From NCBI RefSeq assembly GCF_018691265.1, contig NW_024881330.1:18310886-18374885 (forward strand): DNA of 64,000 nt, given 5' to 3'. Below the pieces are notes generated by a model. The model had not been told where the DNA came from, searched no databases, and worked only from the letters and a program-made list of their open reading frames with translations. This document shows, in pieces, positions 30,901-44,816 of the stretch (positions are counted from its first letter, which is position 1; every line of letters begins with the position of its first letter). Position numbers and translations under genes: made by a program. This DNA is from Tyto alba. Its lineage: Eukaryota; Chordata; Aves; Strigiformes; Tytonidae.

Positions 30901-33900
30901 AGATCCCTGATAAAACATTACCACAGCTTTTACTCTGATTCAGAAGTCCAAGAAACTTAACAGAGGAAGTTTGGCTGTACAGTTTTATTGAGGTGTTTTG
31001 TTTGTTTTTTGTCGTTTTTTGTTTGCTTGTTTGTTTATATTTTTAATCTGTCCTCACTGAGTAGCCTTTTTCTGGGAAGGCTGATCTTTTTTTTTTTACT
31101 TTACCGAAGTGTAACTATGCAGGCACTGAACTTTCATGACAGTATGTCAACTCTTGTGGTTTTTGATATGAAAAGAATGCTAGAACCATGCTGTACTCTG
31201 ATCAGCATAATTGATAAAGAATTAGTTAAGAAATATTACATAGTTATCTCAATGTAAATCTTTAATGCCATGTTTTATGAGCTCCTGCTTAATATATTCC
31301 CTATATTATTATTATTAGTAGTAGTATTATTGATAAATATTATTTATTATTTAATTATTTACTTCTTCCTTAGTGGGAACTGAAGAATGGTGCTGACCAC
31401 CCACAGTATTTTATAAGACTATATGGAAGATAAATCAAGCAGATGCAGAAAATCATGGAGAAAAAAGTTCTGGTTTCATGAACAAATGTCTCACCCTGGT
31501 TAACAGAACTGTAATTACTCATGTTTATTTGGCACATTCTGCATTCATTTCTGGCTCACAACTGAATCACTAGCAAGCTGGAGAAGGCAGAGGAAAAAGC
31601 AAAGTGATTAAGTGGAGACACAGAAAAATTAAAAGGTTATGGGATGACTAAGGTATAGCTGTTGAAATTGTTTCTATTTTTAAATAGAGGAAAATTAGTG
31701 CAATGAAAGAGTTATATCTCTAGATTATAAGAGTTCAAATTGTTGCAAATTGTATATCCACTAAACTGTCTAAGAGTAAAAATCATTTAATGATGAAGAA
31801 ACATTATTATTTACAATCTTTTGAAACAATTATACTAAACTACACCATAAGGAAAAGATCTGCTCTAGCAGGACTGAAGGTAGAAATTGTTTCTATCTCT
31901 GAATTTAACATTTAGCAAAATAGCTAATTAAATTTAGAATAGTTTGATATCTAAATAAGTGAACTGATGAAAAACAACAACTAAAAAACCCCAGATAGTT
32001 GTCAATCTCAAGAACATTTAGGTAAATCGTATCCAATTATTACAATAAAGGCTAAATGCCCACTTATTTTTCTAAGAAATAGGAACAGTCATTCTGGAAA
32101 GTACTTATGTTGCTACATAGGTAAAATGAAATAGAACTTTTTTAAGCACAAGATTCTCACCAACTTTTGGAGAGGGTTAATGAGGAATTAATGTACAGAC
32201 AGTATAGATTATATTATGATATATAGCAACCACAAGATCTGTAATGCAGCTGAATTCAAAACTTACATTCAAAAAATTCTGAAAATTCTTTATTCAGACT
32301 TCTCATTTATTTGTATAACTCAGATTGCCTTTTCATGAAACTTTCCAAAGAGTATTTGTAGAACCAAAATTTTTCACCTTGTGCTAGATTTTGTCATTCA
32401 AAAGGTCCAAATGTCTTTATAAATTTCTGATAAAGGTCTGATGAATTTCCCAGCATGTCCTTCTTCTACATGCTGCCAAGCTGACTTTCCATTAGATAAT
32501 CTTTATTTTATATTCAGGAAATCCTAATTCTGATTATAAATACTTGCCGATTAAAATAGATGTAATTGTCTTGACTTCAGGCATTTCAATGGGCATCTAT
32601 ACTGCTGTGTGCAAGAGGTGACCTTGTCCCTAAAAATAATCAGACAACTTGAGCTGTTGATATACAGAGAAAAGTGCAGGATGTTAAAAGTTTCCATTAA
32701 GAACATTATTATGATCTTTGATTTACTGCTTTGTTTCATTTTAGAGAACTCTTGTATGATTCTAATTACAGAAGGAAAAACTAAAACACTCGGTCCATGA
32801 AGAAAAGCAGTAAAAACCTTCCGATATTCTCTAAGTAGCAGACTGTATTCAAATTTCTGAACATATAAATGCTATTAAAACTTTTTGTAATGATAAGGCA
32901 TCACTGGGAAATTCCAGAAACATATAATGTTAGCATCTACAGAGGTCTTTTAAAAAGTACACTATAGTTGCAAACTTTCAAAAGAAAAAGAAACAAGAAC
33001 ATAGAGCGTCATGACTATTGCAAATCAGTATAACTTGTATTTCTGTCAATATAAAAAAAAAAAAATATAAAGTGGGATTTTAATACAGGCTTCCTGTTTT
33101 GTGGCTGAGATATTAATAGTTTTCATTAAAAACTATACATGTACTCACAAAATCAACACAATATTTCTAAAGATTTTCAATAGACATTTGATCAGGCCAT
33201 TGTAGATGAGAAAGATGTAGCCTATAAAAAAAATAATTTAACATTTCCTCTTAACTCACTTTATGGAAATGCAATTATCTCCAAGTAAGTTAAATGTTTT
33301 AACCAAAGTGAATACACAATGTTGAAAATATAAATAGCTTTAAATACAGATTTTATTCTTTTTTAATTTGTGGACACTTAGATGTGTTTATTTTTAGCAG
33401 AACTTCTAAAAAATCTGTAAGGTTATGTGGAATAAAAGAGAATGTTTCATTAAATTATCTGGTTAAGGACTATTCAGTATGAAAAGAATTACAAATAAGA
33501 AAACTGACACAGAGACACAGACATTATGGACCAGGTGGCAGTGGAGACAACAGAGAAGACCAGAAACCATCAGCCACTGAAGGACAGACTCTTAGAGAAG
33601 CAGTTCAGGCTTGATGAGACTTAAAGAGAGTTGGCCTGAATTTGTCAGATAGAAAGAGAGTAACAAGAGTGACACTAGAATTTGGGGGTATTTGAGGAGG
33701 CTTGTGGGACTGTGCAGAACTTATTCTGGTATGTTCAGGAGAAGGGCCAAAGGCAGGGAAATGGAATGGAGTGGATGGATCAGGAAGGAAGAAGGATGGG
33801 AAAATGGGGGTGGGTGAGTAAGAGGGGCTCATCACATGTGAACAGGTCACTGTGCTTCTCTGACTGTACTCTCCATAAAATCCATGCAGTCTAGCCTATC

Positions 33901-33919
33901 CTCTTATTAAATCCTTAAC

Positions 33920-33922
<3 letters not shown>
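27937..33922. other. Intergenic, no gene seen
   Basis: AT-rich sequence with an A15-like run near 28172-28187, a TA-rich near-palindrome at 29090-29150, a T/G-rich stretch near 30993-31040 and an A-run near 33053-33064. A block at about 30470-30720 is less AT-rich than its surroundings but matches nothing I recognise. No gene is supported. Confidence 0.55.
29090..29150. repeat. TA-rich near-palindrome
   Basis: The left arm (TATATATATCCTGTGTGTAT) and right arm (ATACACACAGTATATATATA) are near-perfect reverse complements about a short centre near 29120, with a 2-4 bp insertion in one arm. It could form a hairpin or cruciform. Such structures are common by-products of TA/CA microsatellites. Confidence 0.7.

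Positions 33923-33952
<30 letters not shown>
33923..33952. repeat. poly-T tract (T30)
   Basis: The longest pure homopolymer in the window. The sequence to its right has no TTTATT close by, so it does not look like the reversed tail of a processed pseudogene. Confidence 0.9.
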
Positions 33953-34130
33953 CTGCATAACCTCACTATCCTATGTGAGTGCTGCAATATGTGAGTGTCA
34001 GCAAATGGAGAAGATGCTGGAAGTCTCAGGGCAATATGCTGTGTGTCACCAACTAGAGAGACCTGGGTCTTTCCTGAGTCAAATTAGTTATGGATTTGTG
34101 TTCATGTGTCATAGATTAACAAAACTCAAT

Positions 34131-34504
34131 CTGGACTAGCCAGCAAGCAGGAGACCATCATCTGGAAAGGCACACGTTCTGAGCCAGGGGCTGGGCATGG
34201 ATTTTAGGTGGATTTAGGTTTTGTGCTAATTGTTGAGGGGTCTGTGACTATGTGGGTGCAACAGCAGTGTGAGACAAGTGTGCAAGTGGATGAGTCTGTT
34301 TTCTAGTGAACATCAGGCTGGACTAGTTGGTGAGCAGGTGACCTGCATGCTAGGTAAGGGGCCCAGGGTTCAACCATAGACATTAGATGGACTGAAAGGC
34401 CATGTGGATATCTGAGGGATCCATGACTGTGTGTGAGTTTGTGAATCTACAGACTCAGGGTGTGTGCAAGTTTTCACCAGTCCTGATCATCTGGAAAGGA
34501 GGAG
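34131..34504. repeat. Diverged tandem duplication, period about 187 bp
   Basis: Two diverged copies start at 34131 and 34318, each opening CTGGACTAG followed by an AGCAGG(A/T)GACC-type segment. Later parts also line up: ATTTTAGGTGGATT with ACATTAGATGGACT, then TCTGTGACTATGTG with CCATGACTGTGTG. Part of an earlier copy may lie near 34045-34130. The less AT-rich sequence around it (about 33480-34690) suggests an old, unrecognised transposon or LTR. I cannot name a family. Confidence 0.55.
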
Positions 34505-36585
34505 CAGAACTGGGCTGCTTTATGTATGATGTTCATGGGACTGCTGCTAAAGGCAGTGCCCTGTATGTGGTAGTCTGTGTAGCTAGAAATGTCAGTGTCC
34601 CCTGCGTGTGTGTGTGTGCACATGTCTCTGGGACACGGGCTCATGTTTTTATATTTTACAATAACATTTCTTGCCTTCTCTTCAGAAGAAAAAAGCACAA
34701 AGTCTCAAATATAGGAGGACTAAACTCCCATAAAAGATAAATATTGAAGAAAAATTGCATTACAAATCAAGGAACTCTGATTATTCTGAGAATGGATAAG
34801 ATCAAATTGTCTGGTATAAAGAAAGGACTTAGAGTAGCCAAGAGGTAGAAGTTTTTGCAAGACAGTATGATTGTATTTTTGCTCAATAGAGACCATGTAA
34901 GACTTGTTTCCCATATTTGCCTCAGCATACACTCAGGCAGGCTGTCTTTAATCATACTTTAGGATATTTCAGCACTTGTGATAGAATTTCTTTAATTCAG
35001 ATTAGTAATACTCCATTTCTATTTTTTCATATGCATTTAATGATGAAGACAGTAAATAAAAATCCCTGAAAATAGGTTCTAAGAGCCACTGTAGCAAATG
35101 TAATATTATTTCTCCCTCAGACACAAAGCACTGAGTATAAAAAACAGTTACAAAGAGCATGAAGAATGCTACAAAACTTGGAAAAGCTTTGTAAAACTTG
35201 GAAAAGTTTTCAGCTGGTTGAAAATAAGGAAAAAATATATCAGGGCAAAAGTCTCTATACATGAGAAAAGAATACTAAAATATTTTGGACAGTGTCTTTC
35301 CTTTGAAAACACCATTTTGCTCCCACTCCAACTCACTCTATGCTTTCTCTTTCTGTCAACACTAACTTAATTTTCTGCTGACCTTTAGAAAACACTCAAC
35401 TGTTGCCCAGTGTTGCAAATGTATCACAAATGTTCTTGCAGTTTTCTTTTGCTGCACAAAGAAGACTTGCACGCAGAGCTCTGTTAGTGGAGAGTCTAGC
35501 CGACAGCATACATCAACTTGATGATGTATGGAAAAGTAAAAAAAAAAAAAAGGTGACAGAGATGGGGAGAGAGAGAAAGACAGGGAGACAGAGGAAACAT
35601 AAAAAGGCAAACTCCCCAGGTGGCCTGTCTGGAAAAGGAGAAACATGGTCCCAGATGAGCGTTCACCACTGGGAGTTCTCACCAGTGCAGCAGGTGACAA
35701 TGATAAAGGTATTGAAGATGATGATCTTTTGTTGTTGTTACTCTGCTTTACCTCTAGTTCTATAGACTTTCCATAAGAAGCAGCATAAATTCCCTGTTGG
35801 TTGTGACTATGATGTTATTAGCACTGATTGAAGTATGTTAATCAGGAGTAAATTTGCACACTGATTGGCTGTTAAGTTTCTGTTCACAATGTTATTTATT
35901 AGATAATGTTTGCCAAGTATTCAAATGACTATTATCCATTCAGTTGAGAATTATGCTTCATTTTTTTTTTTTTTTTTTTTTTTATTATAAGCCAAAGTTC
36001 ACAAACGAAACATGGAAAAAAAGTAGGGAGAAGAGAGATGACTGATATGTACTTCCCATACAAACACATCGAAACAACAAAATCTAAGCATATGGGTGCA
36101 TGAGAATGAGAAAAAGTAATCTGAAACTGATAATATGACCACTCAAAAGAAGAAGTGCTGTCACACTGGAAAATACTGCCTAAATAAGTAAAAAGAATGG
36201 TCACATAATTTCAGATAGAAGACCACTGGCATTAATAATGACAAATCACCAAGTTACCCAAGAGAACTTGCAACAAGAAAAAGACAGGTTTTTTCTTTCT
36301 CTCATCCCTAACTCTAACCCCAATACTTCCCTTGTACCTTATACAAGGTCCCCAGCCATGGTCCTATGGAAGAATCTCTCACAGGCCCATGGCTCTTCAC
36401 AGCCCGATGTTCCCTTTCACAGCACCTTGCCAGCTCTACAGCACACGTAGCTCTCTTTCTCTCTCAATCCAAAGCCTAATGCAAAGTGTAGGCTGAGCCT
36501 GAGGCACTGCTTCTGTTGTAGCAGGGTTATGTATAACAGCATTTTCACAGGAGTTGTACTGTATGTCTTCTAGGAAGTCTCTCTC
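34505..36585. other. Intergenic, no gene seen
   Basis: Contains a GT-rich tract near 34597-34622, a purine-rich block near 35535-35600 (A14 plus GAGAGAGAAAGACAGGGAGA) and a T23 run at 35961-35983. Open frames at 34402-34740 and 35403-35765 show no domain pattern or splice context. Nothing else is recognised. Confidence 0.5.
35961..35983. repeat. poly-T tract (T23)
   Basis: A homopolymer run in intergenic sequence. Confidence 0.9.
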
Positions 36586-36649
36586 TTTTTTTTTTTTTTT
36601 TTTTAAACAAACAAACAAACAAACAAACAAACAAACAAACAAACAAACA
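36586..36649. repeat. T19 followed by (AAAC)n
   Basis: A T19 run (36586-36604) is joined directly to about eleven AAAC units. Open frames that cross it on the minus strand (a run of Cys-Leu-Phe-Val repeats) are artefacts of the tetranucleotide. Confidence 0.92.
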
Positions 36650-39600
36650 CAAAAGAATGCAAAACTGAAACCAACAGACACTTTACATGTAATACATTTT
36701 TTTTTAACTCAAGATATTTAACTTCATTAAATGTTTATTATACCGTATTTCTGTTTTTGAAATACATGAACTTAGAGAGACAGATGGCTAAATATTTTGC
36801 AGATGGTTGAAAATGATAAGTGGCTGTGACAAGGTCAGTAACAGTACTTTTGTTCACTGTATTATTGCAATCTGTTTCTGTCTAGGAAGCAACCTGAACT
36901 ATTAAATGAACTTAAACTAATAAGATATTTTCCTCTACTTTTTGCTGGGATATTCCATAGTTTTGTTTTCAACATAATTCATGATTACCAGTACTAAGTG
37001 CCATTTTTATATACTGTGTAGTTTTACAGGTATTAGCTATGTCTTGGGTGACATCTGCCATTTTAGCTGTATAAACATTTTTTCAGACACATTTACAGGT
37101 TTTTCAATGTCCTTGAGTTCATAGCATATAATTAATAAAAAAATAAAGTCCATGTGGTCTCACAGGTGTGTACCACAATGATCCTGCAAAACTGGTAGAT
37201 GAGAGTGCTTGTATTTGGTTTTGGTTTATTCACTTGAATTGATGTCATCTGCAATAATTGTGAATGGCAAGAGCACTAGAAAAAAGATGTAGTCATATTT
37301 TTTTAAGTGTATAGATTATTTTCCCTTTCCAAATTTACTAGACTGACAATGAAGAATGAAACAGGAGATAATGCAAGATAATTAGGTAAGCAGAGCATTG
37401 GTGCGAGGTAGGGAAAAGGTTACCATAGATATATGAGAATGGAGATTCACTGTGATTTAGACCAATGGTTTGTCTGGTTAGGACTCCTCTCCTTAAGAGT
37501 ACCCAGCACCATTTATTTTCAGAATAAGGTGGAAGAAAAACTGTCATTGACATTCCCACTAATTCAATGTGGTCTTCATTTCATTTAATTTCCATTCCAC
37601 TTCTGGGTAATGGATTTTTTCCTGGAATAATTTCTCAATAACATATTTTTTTTTTCTTTTTCTTATTAAAAAACAAAACAAAACAAAACAAACAAACAAA
37701 AAACTCCAGCCAATTATTAGTATACAACAAGCAGAATATGTTCAGACACTGCTTTGTTTTTAAAAGTTTTGTTCTAGCACAGTTTATGGATGGCCTTGCC
37801 ATTTTCAACCGGGAATTTTATCTGCCAATGTATTGCCCATGCCAGAAGCTTTATTAAATTCTGTAAAGCTCTTTACCATCTTCTCAGATTTTACTAAGTG
37901 TATTTATGTGCAAATCAGTGATAAATATTTCTAACATCAATTGTACTCAAGAACCACCATTATAAATACACTGCAGTAGTGCTGTTAAAGAAACAATTTC
38001 TATTAGTCTTCTTCCTCTTTTCTAGTTCAAATCAAGTACTCTATTTCTCATGTCCTTTACAATAAAAATATGTTCATGAGATTTTATAGGTAACATTTTA
38101 GCCAACTCATATTTAAAAGCCAGCTTTTAAATGTTTATGTGACTTCTTTTGACACATTTAATCTTCATAATTTACTATAGATTTCAGCTTCTTCCTTTTT
38201 TATGCTTCAGCTGCTGATAATCCCTTAAAAAAATGATAAAATAGATTGTGCCCTTGTAAAAATAATTTAGTTTCTTGTCAATGTTCTTATTCTTAATAAG
38301 AGTTATAATTTATCTATATAAAGCTATTCTTAGGGAGTGTTGGTCAGGAATGCATTTCATTGAATTGAGTCATGGTGCTAAACCAATCTTCACCAATTTT
38401 CCTAATTCTTAAATTGAGTATCCCATAACACTTATTTCTCCTGTTAGCATCTTTGTACTTCAAAAGTCCACTTCAGTTTTCTGATTTCCACTATCTGTTT
38501 TCTACTCTAATTTTCTTCATGTTTTGTACTGGATGCAATAAAGTTGGATTTCCATTTTCTAAAAATGTATTTCAGCATGACAAGAACACTAGACATTTTC
38601 TTTGAGAATACAGAGGTTTTTTAACTGTCCTTCTGTCTTCTTTCCTATTCCCTCTCCACAGCCTCTGAGCACTTCAGAGAAATTCACCTGTTCTTTGATG
38701 CTACAATTTACCATAGGACAAATCTTTAGGGACAAATCCAAGTGTTTCTCTTTCAATACTTTTTTTTTTTATTAGTTTTTTTATATTTATTTAAATATGT
38801 ATGTCTTTTTTTTTTTTTTTTTTAATAAGTCCTTTAAAAAAAGTTTTTTCAAAGTTTCTTGTTTGAGACTATTTTTGGCTCTAGTTTCAATACACATTTT
38901 TCTCCTAATATTACTCTTAAAAAAAAAATCCTGCCCATTATTACAATTGGTACTTTTGTACAATGTAACGACTCAGAGTGACTGTGATTCTTTTAGCAAA
39001 AATGTGATCAGACTGGACCCTTTCTTTGCCCATCTGGTGAATTCTTTGTAATGTGCATGATTTAAGGAGGCAATCAAGCACCTCTAATAATCATTATGTC
39101 CATCTCTTAGGAAATGACTCTGTTTTCCCCATTCTCTTCAGCCTTCTTTATGCTGAGTGCTGCAACAATAACAATTTCTTGACAAGTTTGTCTCAAACTT
39201 TTTCAGTTGTGTCTCTTCTCAGAATTTCATTACAAACCACAATGTCAATAACAGTGGATTTCAACTGTTGGCAGAATGTGGTCTGCAATCCCACATGATA
39301 TATAAAATTTATGCAGTATGTTTCAGGCAACAGTAAAAATTTTAGAACAGACATGCCCATATCAGTTGTTTGTAGCTGTTCTTCTACTTACTATAAAAGT
39401 AACTATTATAAGGATTTTCTTGTCTATAAAACTGAGCAGAAGAAAGTGTAATTGTTAACTGTGACATTATAAGATTAAATAATACATAGGTTGTCTAAAC
39501 ACTGAAAATTTTAAAGAATTTTTGACCCTCAGTCCTGAACTAAATTTCCCTCAATCCCTAAACTAGATTGCCCTCTTTTCAGTCCATCTATGAGATATAA

Positions 39601-40617
39601 GGAGCAAAAATATAGAGCACAGAGCTTATTCAATTTTAAACACTAAGTGCTCCAGAATTCTTCATTTATTAATACCTCTACTGCTTGCCTTCTTTAGCTA
39701 CTTCTTATTTATCCTAAAAGTCAAATAGTGAAAACCTTGAAAAACTGAGGAATGAGCTCTGTGCAAATTGGTCCCATTACAATTATTATTGTGCCATGTG
39801 TGGTCTTGTGTTTCAGATTACATGTGGCATTAGAATTTGTGAAAAAGAAGTAAAAAAAATAGTACAATGTTTTTAAAAAGGAGAGGTAAGAGATTACAAT
39901 ATTTTTCCTAGACAGGAAACCAACATGGTTCAGGTAACTGTATAAATTCCAACCCTGTATAAAACTGAACTGTGTTTTACTTACATCATGAAGACATGCA
40001 AATCAAAGCAGCTAATACAACATATTTCCTCAAATTGATTAGCCAGAGTAAAGTTAAATGAAAGGAATTATTTTGCAGATTAATTTCAGATTATAAAGGA
40101 GATGTGTGGCAGTGTCCAACAATGAAGACGGTACATAAACTGATATCCTGTTTGCTGACCATTATCTGCCACAGACAACAGATGTTTGGACAAATTCTAA
40201 GCAAGATACAATTAAGTAATTAGTTTTAGTTTTATTTGAAGTTTCCTTCATTTGAGTGGAGACAGGGTGGTAGGGACAGCAGTGTTTGTAACTGTGCTGC
40301 TAATTCTGTAAGGGACAACATAACCCACTATTTTGCCAGAATGCAGCTTATTTTTATTTGAAGACCTCCTAAGTACTTAAAGTGATCTCAAGAAAATTTC
40401 AAAAGTATAGTCACAAATTCAGACAATTCTACTGAGCTTGTGAACCCAAATAAATTGGTACCTCAGGGCAAGCTGCAAAGATGTATACAGGATTCTTAGA
40501 AAATGTAGTTTATTCCTCATTAAGGTGAAGGTTTTCCTCTGGTACCAAACAGAGTAGGGCAGGATCCCACTATTTTTTGACAAGATGTGTTCAGTGGAAA
40601 TATATTACATCTTTTGC
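36650..40617. other. Intergenic, no gene seen
   Basis: AT-rich sequence with an (AAAAC)n/(AAAC)n tract at 37668-37702 and a T18 run at 38806-38823. No gene or transposon is recognised. Confidence 0.55.
37668..37702. repeat. (AAAAC)n/(AAAC)n simple repeat
   Basis: A short A-rich tract of mixed AAAAC and AAAC units following a T-rich stretch. Confidence 0.85.
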
Positions 40618-40990
40618 ATAGAATCACACTTTGATTGAGGTTGTAAGGCACCTCAGGAGGTCATCTGGTCCAACCTCTCTGCTCAAGCAGGGTCACCTAG
40701 AGCAGGCTGTTCAGGACCACATCCAAACAGCTTTTGAATATCTCCAAGGAGGGAGATTCCAAAACCTCCCTGGGTTTCCAGATGTTCAGATGGAACCTCC
40801 TGTATTTTAGTGTGTGCCCATTGCCTCTGATCCTCTCAGCCAAGAGTCTGGGTCCGTCCTCTATGCACCCTTCCTTCAGGTATTTACATACATTGATAAG
40901 ATACCCTGAGACTTCTCTTCTGCAGGCTGAACTGTTCCATCTCTGTCAGCCTTTGACCATGTGAGAGATACTCCATCCCTTCATCATCTT
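40618..40990 (-). mobile_element. CR1 LINE 3' fragment
   Basis: On the + strand this opens with the reverse complement of a CR1 tail (ATAGAATCACACTTTGATTG). It continues through the family's 3' UTR landmarks: CATCTGGTCCAACCTCTCTG, CTCAAGCAGGGTCACCTAG, a CTCCAAGGAGGGAGATTCC segment and GCAGGCTGAACTG. It is therefore a 5'-truncated minus-strand copy containing only the 3' UTR and the very end of the coding region. It is noncoding; the open frame at 40734-40964 lies within it and is spurious. The left edge is sharp and the right edge is approximate. Confidence 0.92.
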
Positions 40991-43900
40991 AGAAGACTTC
41001 TGTTTGACTATTTAAACCATGGGAAGGATATGTACACAAAGCCATTCAAAGGAGCAGAAATCTTACAGTTTGACTCTCTAAAGAGTCTACTGAAACCCCA
41101 GCTTGTTACATTACATACAGCTTAAAATTTTATAGGGCAATTAAAATGATGATAAAGATTTGACTGTGAATTTAAGGAAAATTACATATAGTTATGATTG
41201 GTATGTACAAGTGAGGTAGCAGATTGGAATTTTGCACTGCTTCTAGGCACTTTTATCTTTGTGTTGGTAACACATTTTCAGTAGTTAGGTAATAAAAACT
41301 GTGTAGGTTATAATTATGCATTTTGTTCACCAGCAAAACTTCCACAGATGTGTATTTGTACTTATGAGCTTCCAGAGAGCATGATATCTTATTGAAATTC
41401 TCATCAATAACATGTAAACAAACATGCTCTAAAATACTGTTTGGAATTGATTTATCTTACTTTAAAATAACTAAGTCAATATTCCCTTTTTTTGCACATG
41501 TATCTTTCTCCCATTGTCTGAGACAGCGATAATGACAAGGATTTAAGGCTGTGTCTGATTTATAAAGTTTCATGGAATCAAGAAGAAGATGTATCAACAG
41601 GTTTACTCATTAATTGCTTAATCTCTGGTACAATATCATCCCAGTTCATCTAGCACTCTCCTAAATTCCAGGACTTGTTTAGGGGAAGGGCCGGGAATTC
41701 TCAAAATATATTATGGAAAAGATTGCTCTGATTATGTATGGGAAGAGTTTAACTTGAGAATAAATCACAGTACCTCTTAGTTTACTGATACAAGTGTAAT
41801 GCTGAAAATGAACTTGATACCACCTATCCAAAATTATAATGTATGGAAGAGAGTAACTAGATTTTTTTAATTTGATTTTTCATTTTTTGCCTTTACACTT
41901 TCAAATATTTAATTATGAGCTCTAGAAACTATTTTTTAATGAGAAATGCAAGCTGAAGTTTCCCTTAATGACATAATACTTAAAATTAAGTCTAACAAAC
42001 TCACCAGCTCTTCTCAGATTGATGAAACTAAGGGAGTTAGAAACAAGATATGATACAGAAGCTCATCTCTAGTAATGTCTACATAAACTAGTAATCTTTC
42101 TAACTACCTCAGCACCTTAGGAAGTTTACAGTGTAAATAACTACACTGATTTTTTTCTTCCAGGCTCCCTTTACAATTAAGGAAATAAGTAATTCTGAGG
42201 AGAAATTAATCTGACCTATTTTAGACTTTTACTTCATAATAAAATGAATCACTGTGTAAAGGTGACAATTTCTCTTCTATCCATTAAGGAACTCCAGATG
42301 TCTAGTTGCAGTGGTCCTATTTTAGCCACAGGATAAACTTAACTGGCTAATTGTAATAGTGAAGCACATAGACAGCTCCCCCATGGCACCAGTGATTGTC
42401 TCACTGATGAGTCCTTTTCCCTAGTCAAAAGTGAAGCATGTTCTTATGCAACTATCTTTTTGCTTGACAACAGAAATGATGAATAAACTTGGCTAAAAAA
42501 ACACCCTATGGTATCTAGAGGCAATAATGTTGATGAACCTTGCCATTGCATGCAGTACACCATGCCACGGCTGAAGGTCCATTCAGTGTGACACAGCTTG
42601 GGATTCCCAGCATGTGAAGACATGTAAGATTATCTATCCTCTTTCTTTATAGTATATGCTCCAATAAATGTTTTTTAAAGGAATACAGAGTCTGAACGCC
42701 TTTCTTACTGAGGTCATAATGAACGCTAACACTGGTGCATTATGGTAGTTTTAAGCCTGATCTCTGGATTTGATCAGCTGAATACTTGACTGCTCTGCAG
42801 CAATATGTATGTCCATCATAATGTTTTAGTAAGATGCATGTTTATGGACAAAAGTTGATGCATAAGATACTGTTAGATGATTTTAAATCAAATATATGTT
42901 CTGGTTGATATTATAAATTTTTGTCAATTCTATTTTAAAAGAAAATATACTTCATATTAAATTCTTCATATTCTTTAGTCATTGTATTGCAATTAAATGA
43001 CTTAACTGACCAACAAAGCCTACTATATGATAATTATTTATAGATTTGAGTGGCTATTAATAATTCATTTATAACTTGTGAATAATAACAGACTTGTGAG
43101 AATTAGTCTACAATATTTCTCTATGAATATGTATGCATTATTGTAATGTTCATCCTTCACAAGACCTGAGAGGGAGAATTGTATAAATAAAGCACACAGT
43201 AAGTGCTACATTCATAAAAGGTTATTTTTGCAATTTCTATGTAAATAGACTGCTCTCTGTGGAGAAAATATGTGGAATGAGGAAAGAAGAGGGAGTGCAA
43301 ACTATTTGTTCATGACTAGATTCCTGGGGTCAAAGGTTTTTTAAAGTAATTATCTTCACAGTTTCAGGGCAGCAGTCAGCTCCTTGTGATGTTAATGGAA
43401 ATATTCCCATAGGCTGGGAATCTTGGGGGTGGGATGTCTCAAAATTGAGGTGGATTTTACATTAATAAATAAATCTTTAAATGATATTCACAGATTCAAT
43501 GTGTATTTCTAGTTCTTGGGTTTTTTTGAATAATAAATTGGATGGTGCCTGACCAAGTATAAACCTATATAAGATTAAGAGGGCCTGAATTTACTTATTT
43601 CTGTGTGTGAATAAGGGGAGTGTAGCTTTAGAAGAGAAAAGTTATCTGTGGAAGGATAGTTAATACTTTTTGTATTAGCTATCACTAGATCATGTGGTCA
43701 TTACAAACTCTTGTCTCATATACCAAGTATTAAAAGTGTTTAATGTAAAGTATACTATTACATTTAGGAAACAAATGCTGCTTATTTTCTTCCTTGTCTG
43801 TCATTCAACATTGAAGCTTTAAGGATTCTGATAGTATTCACTGTCAGGAATATTATCACTGTCAAGATTTCTGTGCTGAATCTCTTAGAATTACTGCTTC

Positions 43901-44717
43901 TCAGATTTTGACTCTGAAATTGTAGCCTGAATTATTTCTCCTTATTTTCCAAAGTAGAATTGCAGCTATATATTATTTAATTTTAAATAATCCATTGGTA
44001 GATTTTTTTTTAATTTTATTTTTATTTTTTTCTAATGCTTATTGCTCAGTGGAAGTCTCAGCTTTTCCATAGGGCAGACCTATCCAGCTTTTGTCTTCAC
44101 AGTGATTGTTGTTTTCTTTGATTTCAGTACTTCCTGGGCTTCTTCCATGTAGCTGTCATTTGAAAATGTCTCTTATTAAAGGGATGCACTAAGCTGTATC
44201 AGTGCTGTGGGATAATTTATTTAAGGATAATTTATAATTGTAGCCATATCACAGTACTCTGTAAGACTATTATGATGGATAAACACGAGATTGTGAATAA
44301 GCTACTAACTTCCAGAATGTCTCATTCTAGCCAAGTGTGATAAGGTTGCTCAGGTGTATTGCTGAAAGACAAAAATGATCATTAACTATTTCTGTTCTAT
44401 ATTCATAGTGAAGAAGGATAATGTTTACATGGCCTAGAGAGACTTCTAGTTTCAGTGAGTAAAGAATATGTGTCATGAATACAGAGGAAACATTTAAAAT
44501 CTGAAGAGGTGGACAAGCTGTAAGGATTTTGAGAACATTCTGGTAATATTTTTTAATCATTGGAAGTAATTTTTAAGGAAGTATGGAATTCTGAATAAGT
44601 ACCAGAAGATTGAAAAATTAGGGAGATTATATTCTAAAGGAGTTGAGGGAATGAACTTGGCAACTGTGTGGTGACCAGGTCATCACTGATCATAGATTAA
44701 GAAATGAGAAAGCTATC
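40991..44717. other. Intergenic, no gene seen
   Basis: AT-rich sequence with no long reading frame, transposon family or extended simple repeat that I recognise. Confidence 0.55.
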
Positions 44718-44718
44718 C

Positions 44719-44781
<63 letters not shown>

Positions 44782-44816
44782 AATAATCATAATCATAATC
44801 ATAATAATAATAATAT
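44718..44816. repeat. (CAA)n with (AAT)/(ATC) tail
   Basis: About 20 uninterrupted CAA units are followed by AAT and AATC units. It is the longest trinucleotide tract in the window and likely polymorphic. No reading frame uses it. Confidence 0.93.

Noticed and set aside
33923..33952. T30 run as the reversed poly-A tail of a processed pseudogene
   Set aside because: There is no TTTATT near its right side and no coding remnant on the minus strand beyond it.
36436..36681. Minus-strand open frame with repeated Cys-Leu-Phe-Val
   Set aside because: It is a translation of the AAAC tetranucleotide repeat.
44718..44816. Regular repeat considered as a CRISPR-like array
   Set aside because: It is a plain CAA microsatellite with no spacers, in a vertebrate genome.
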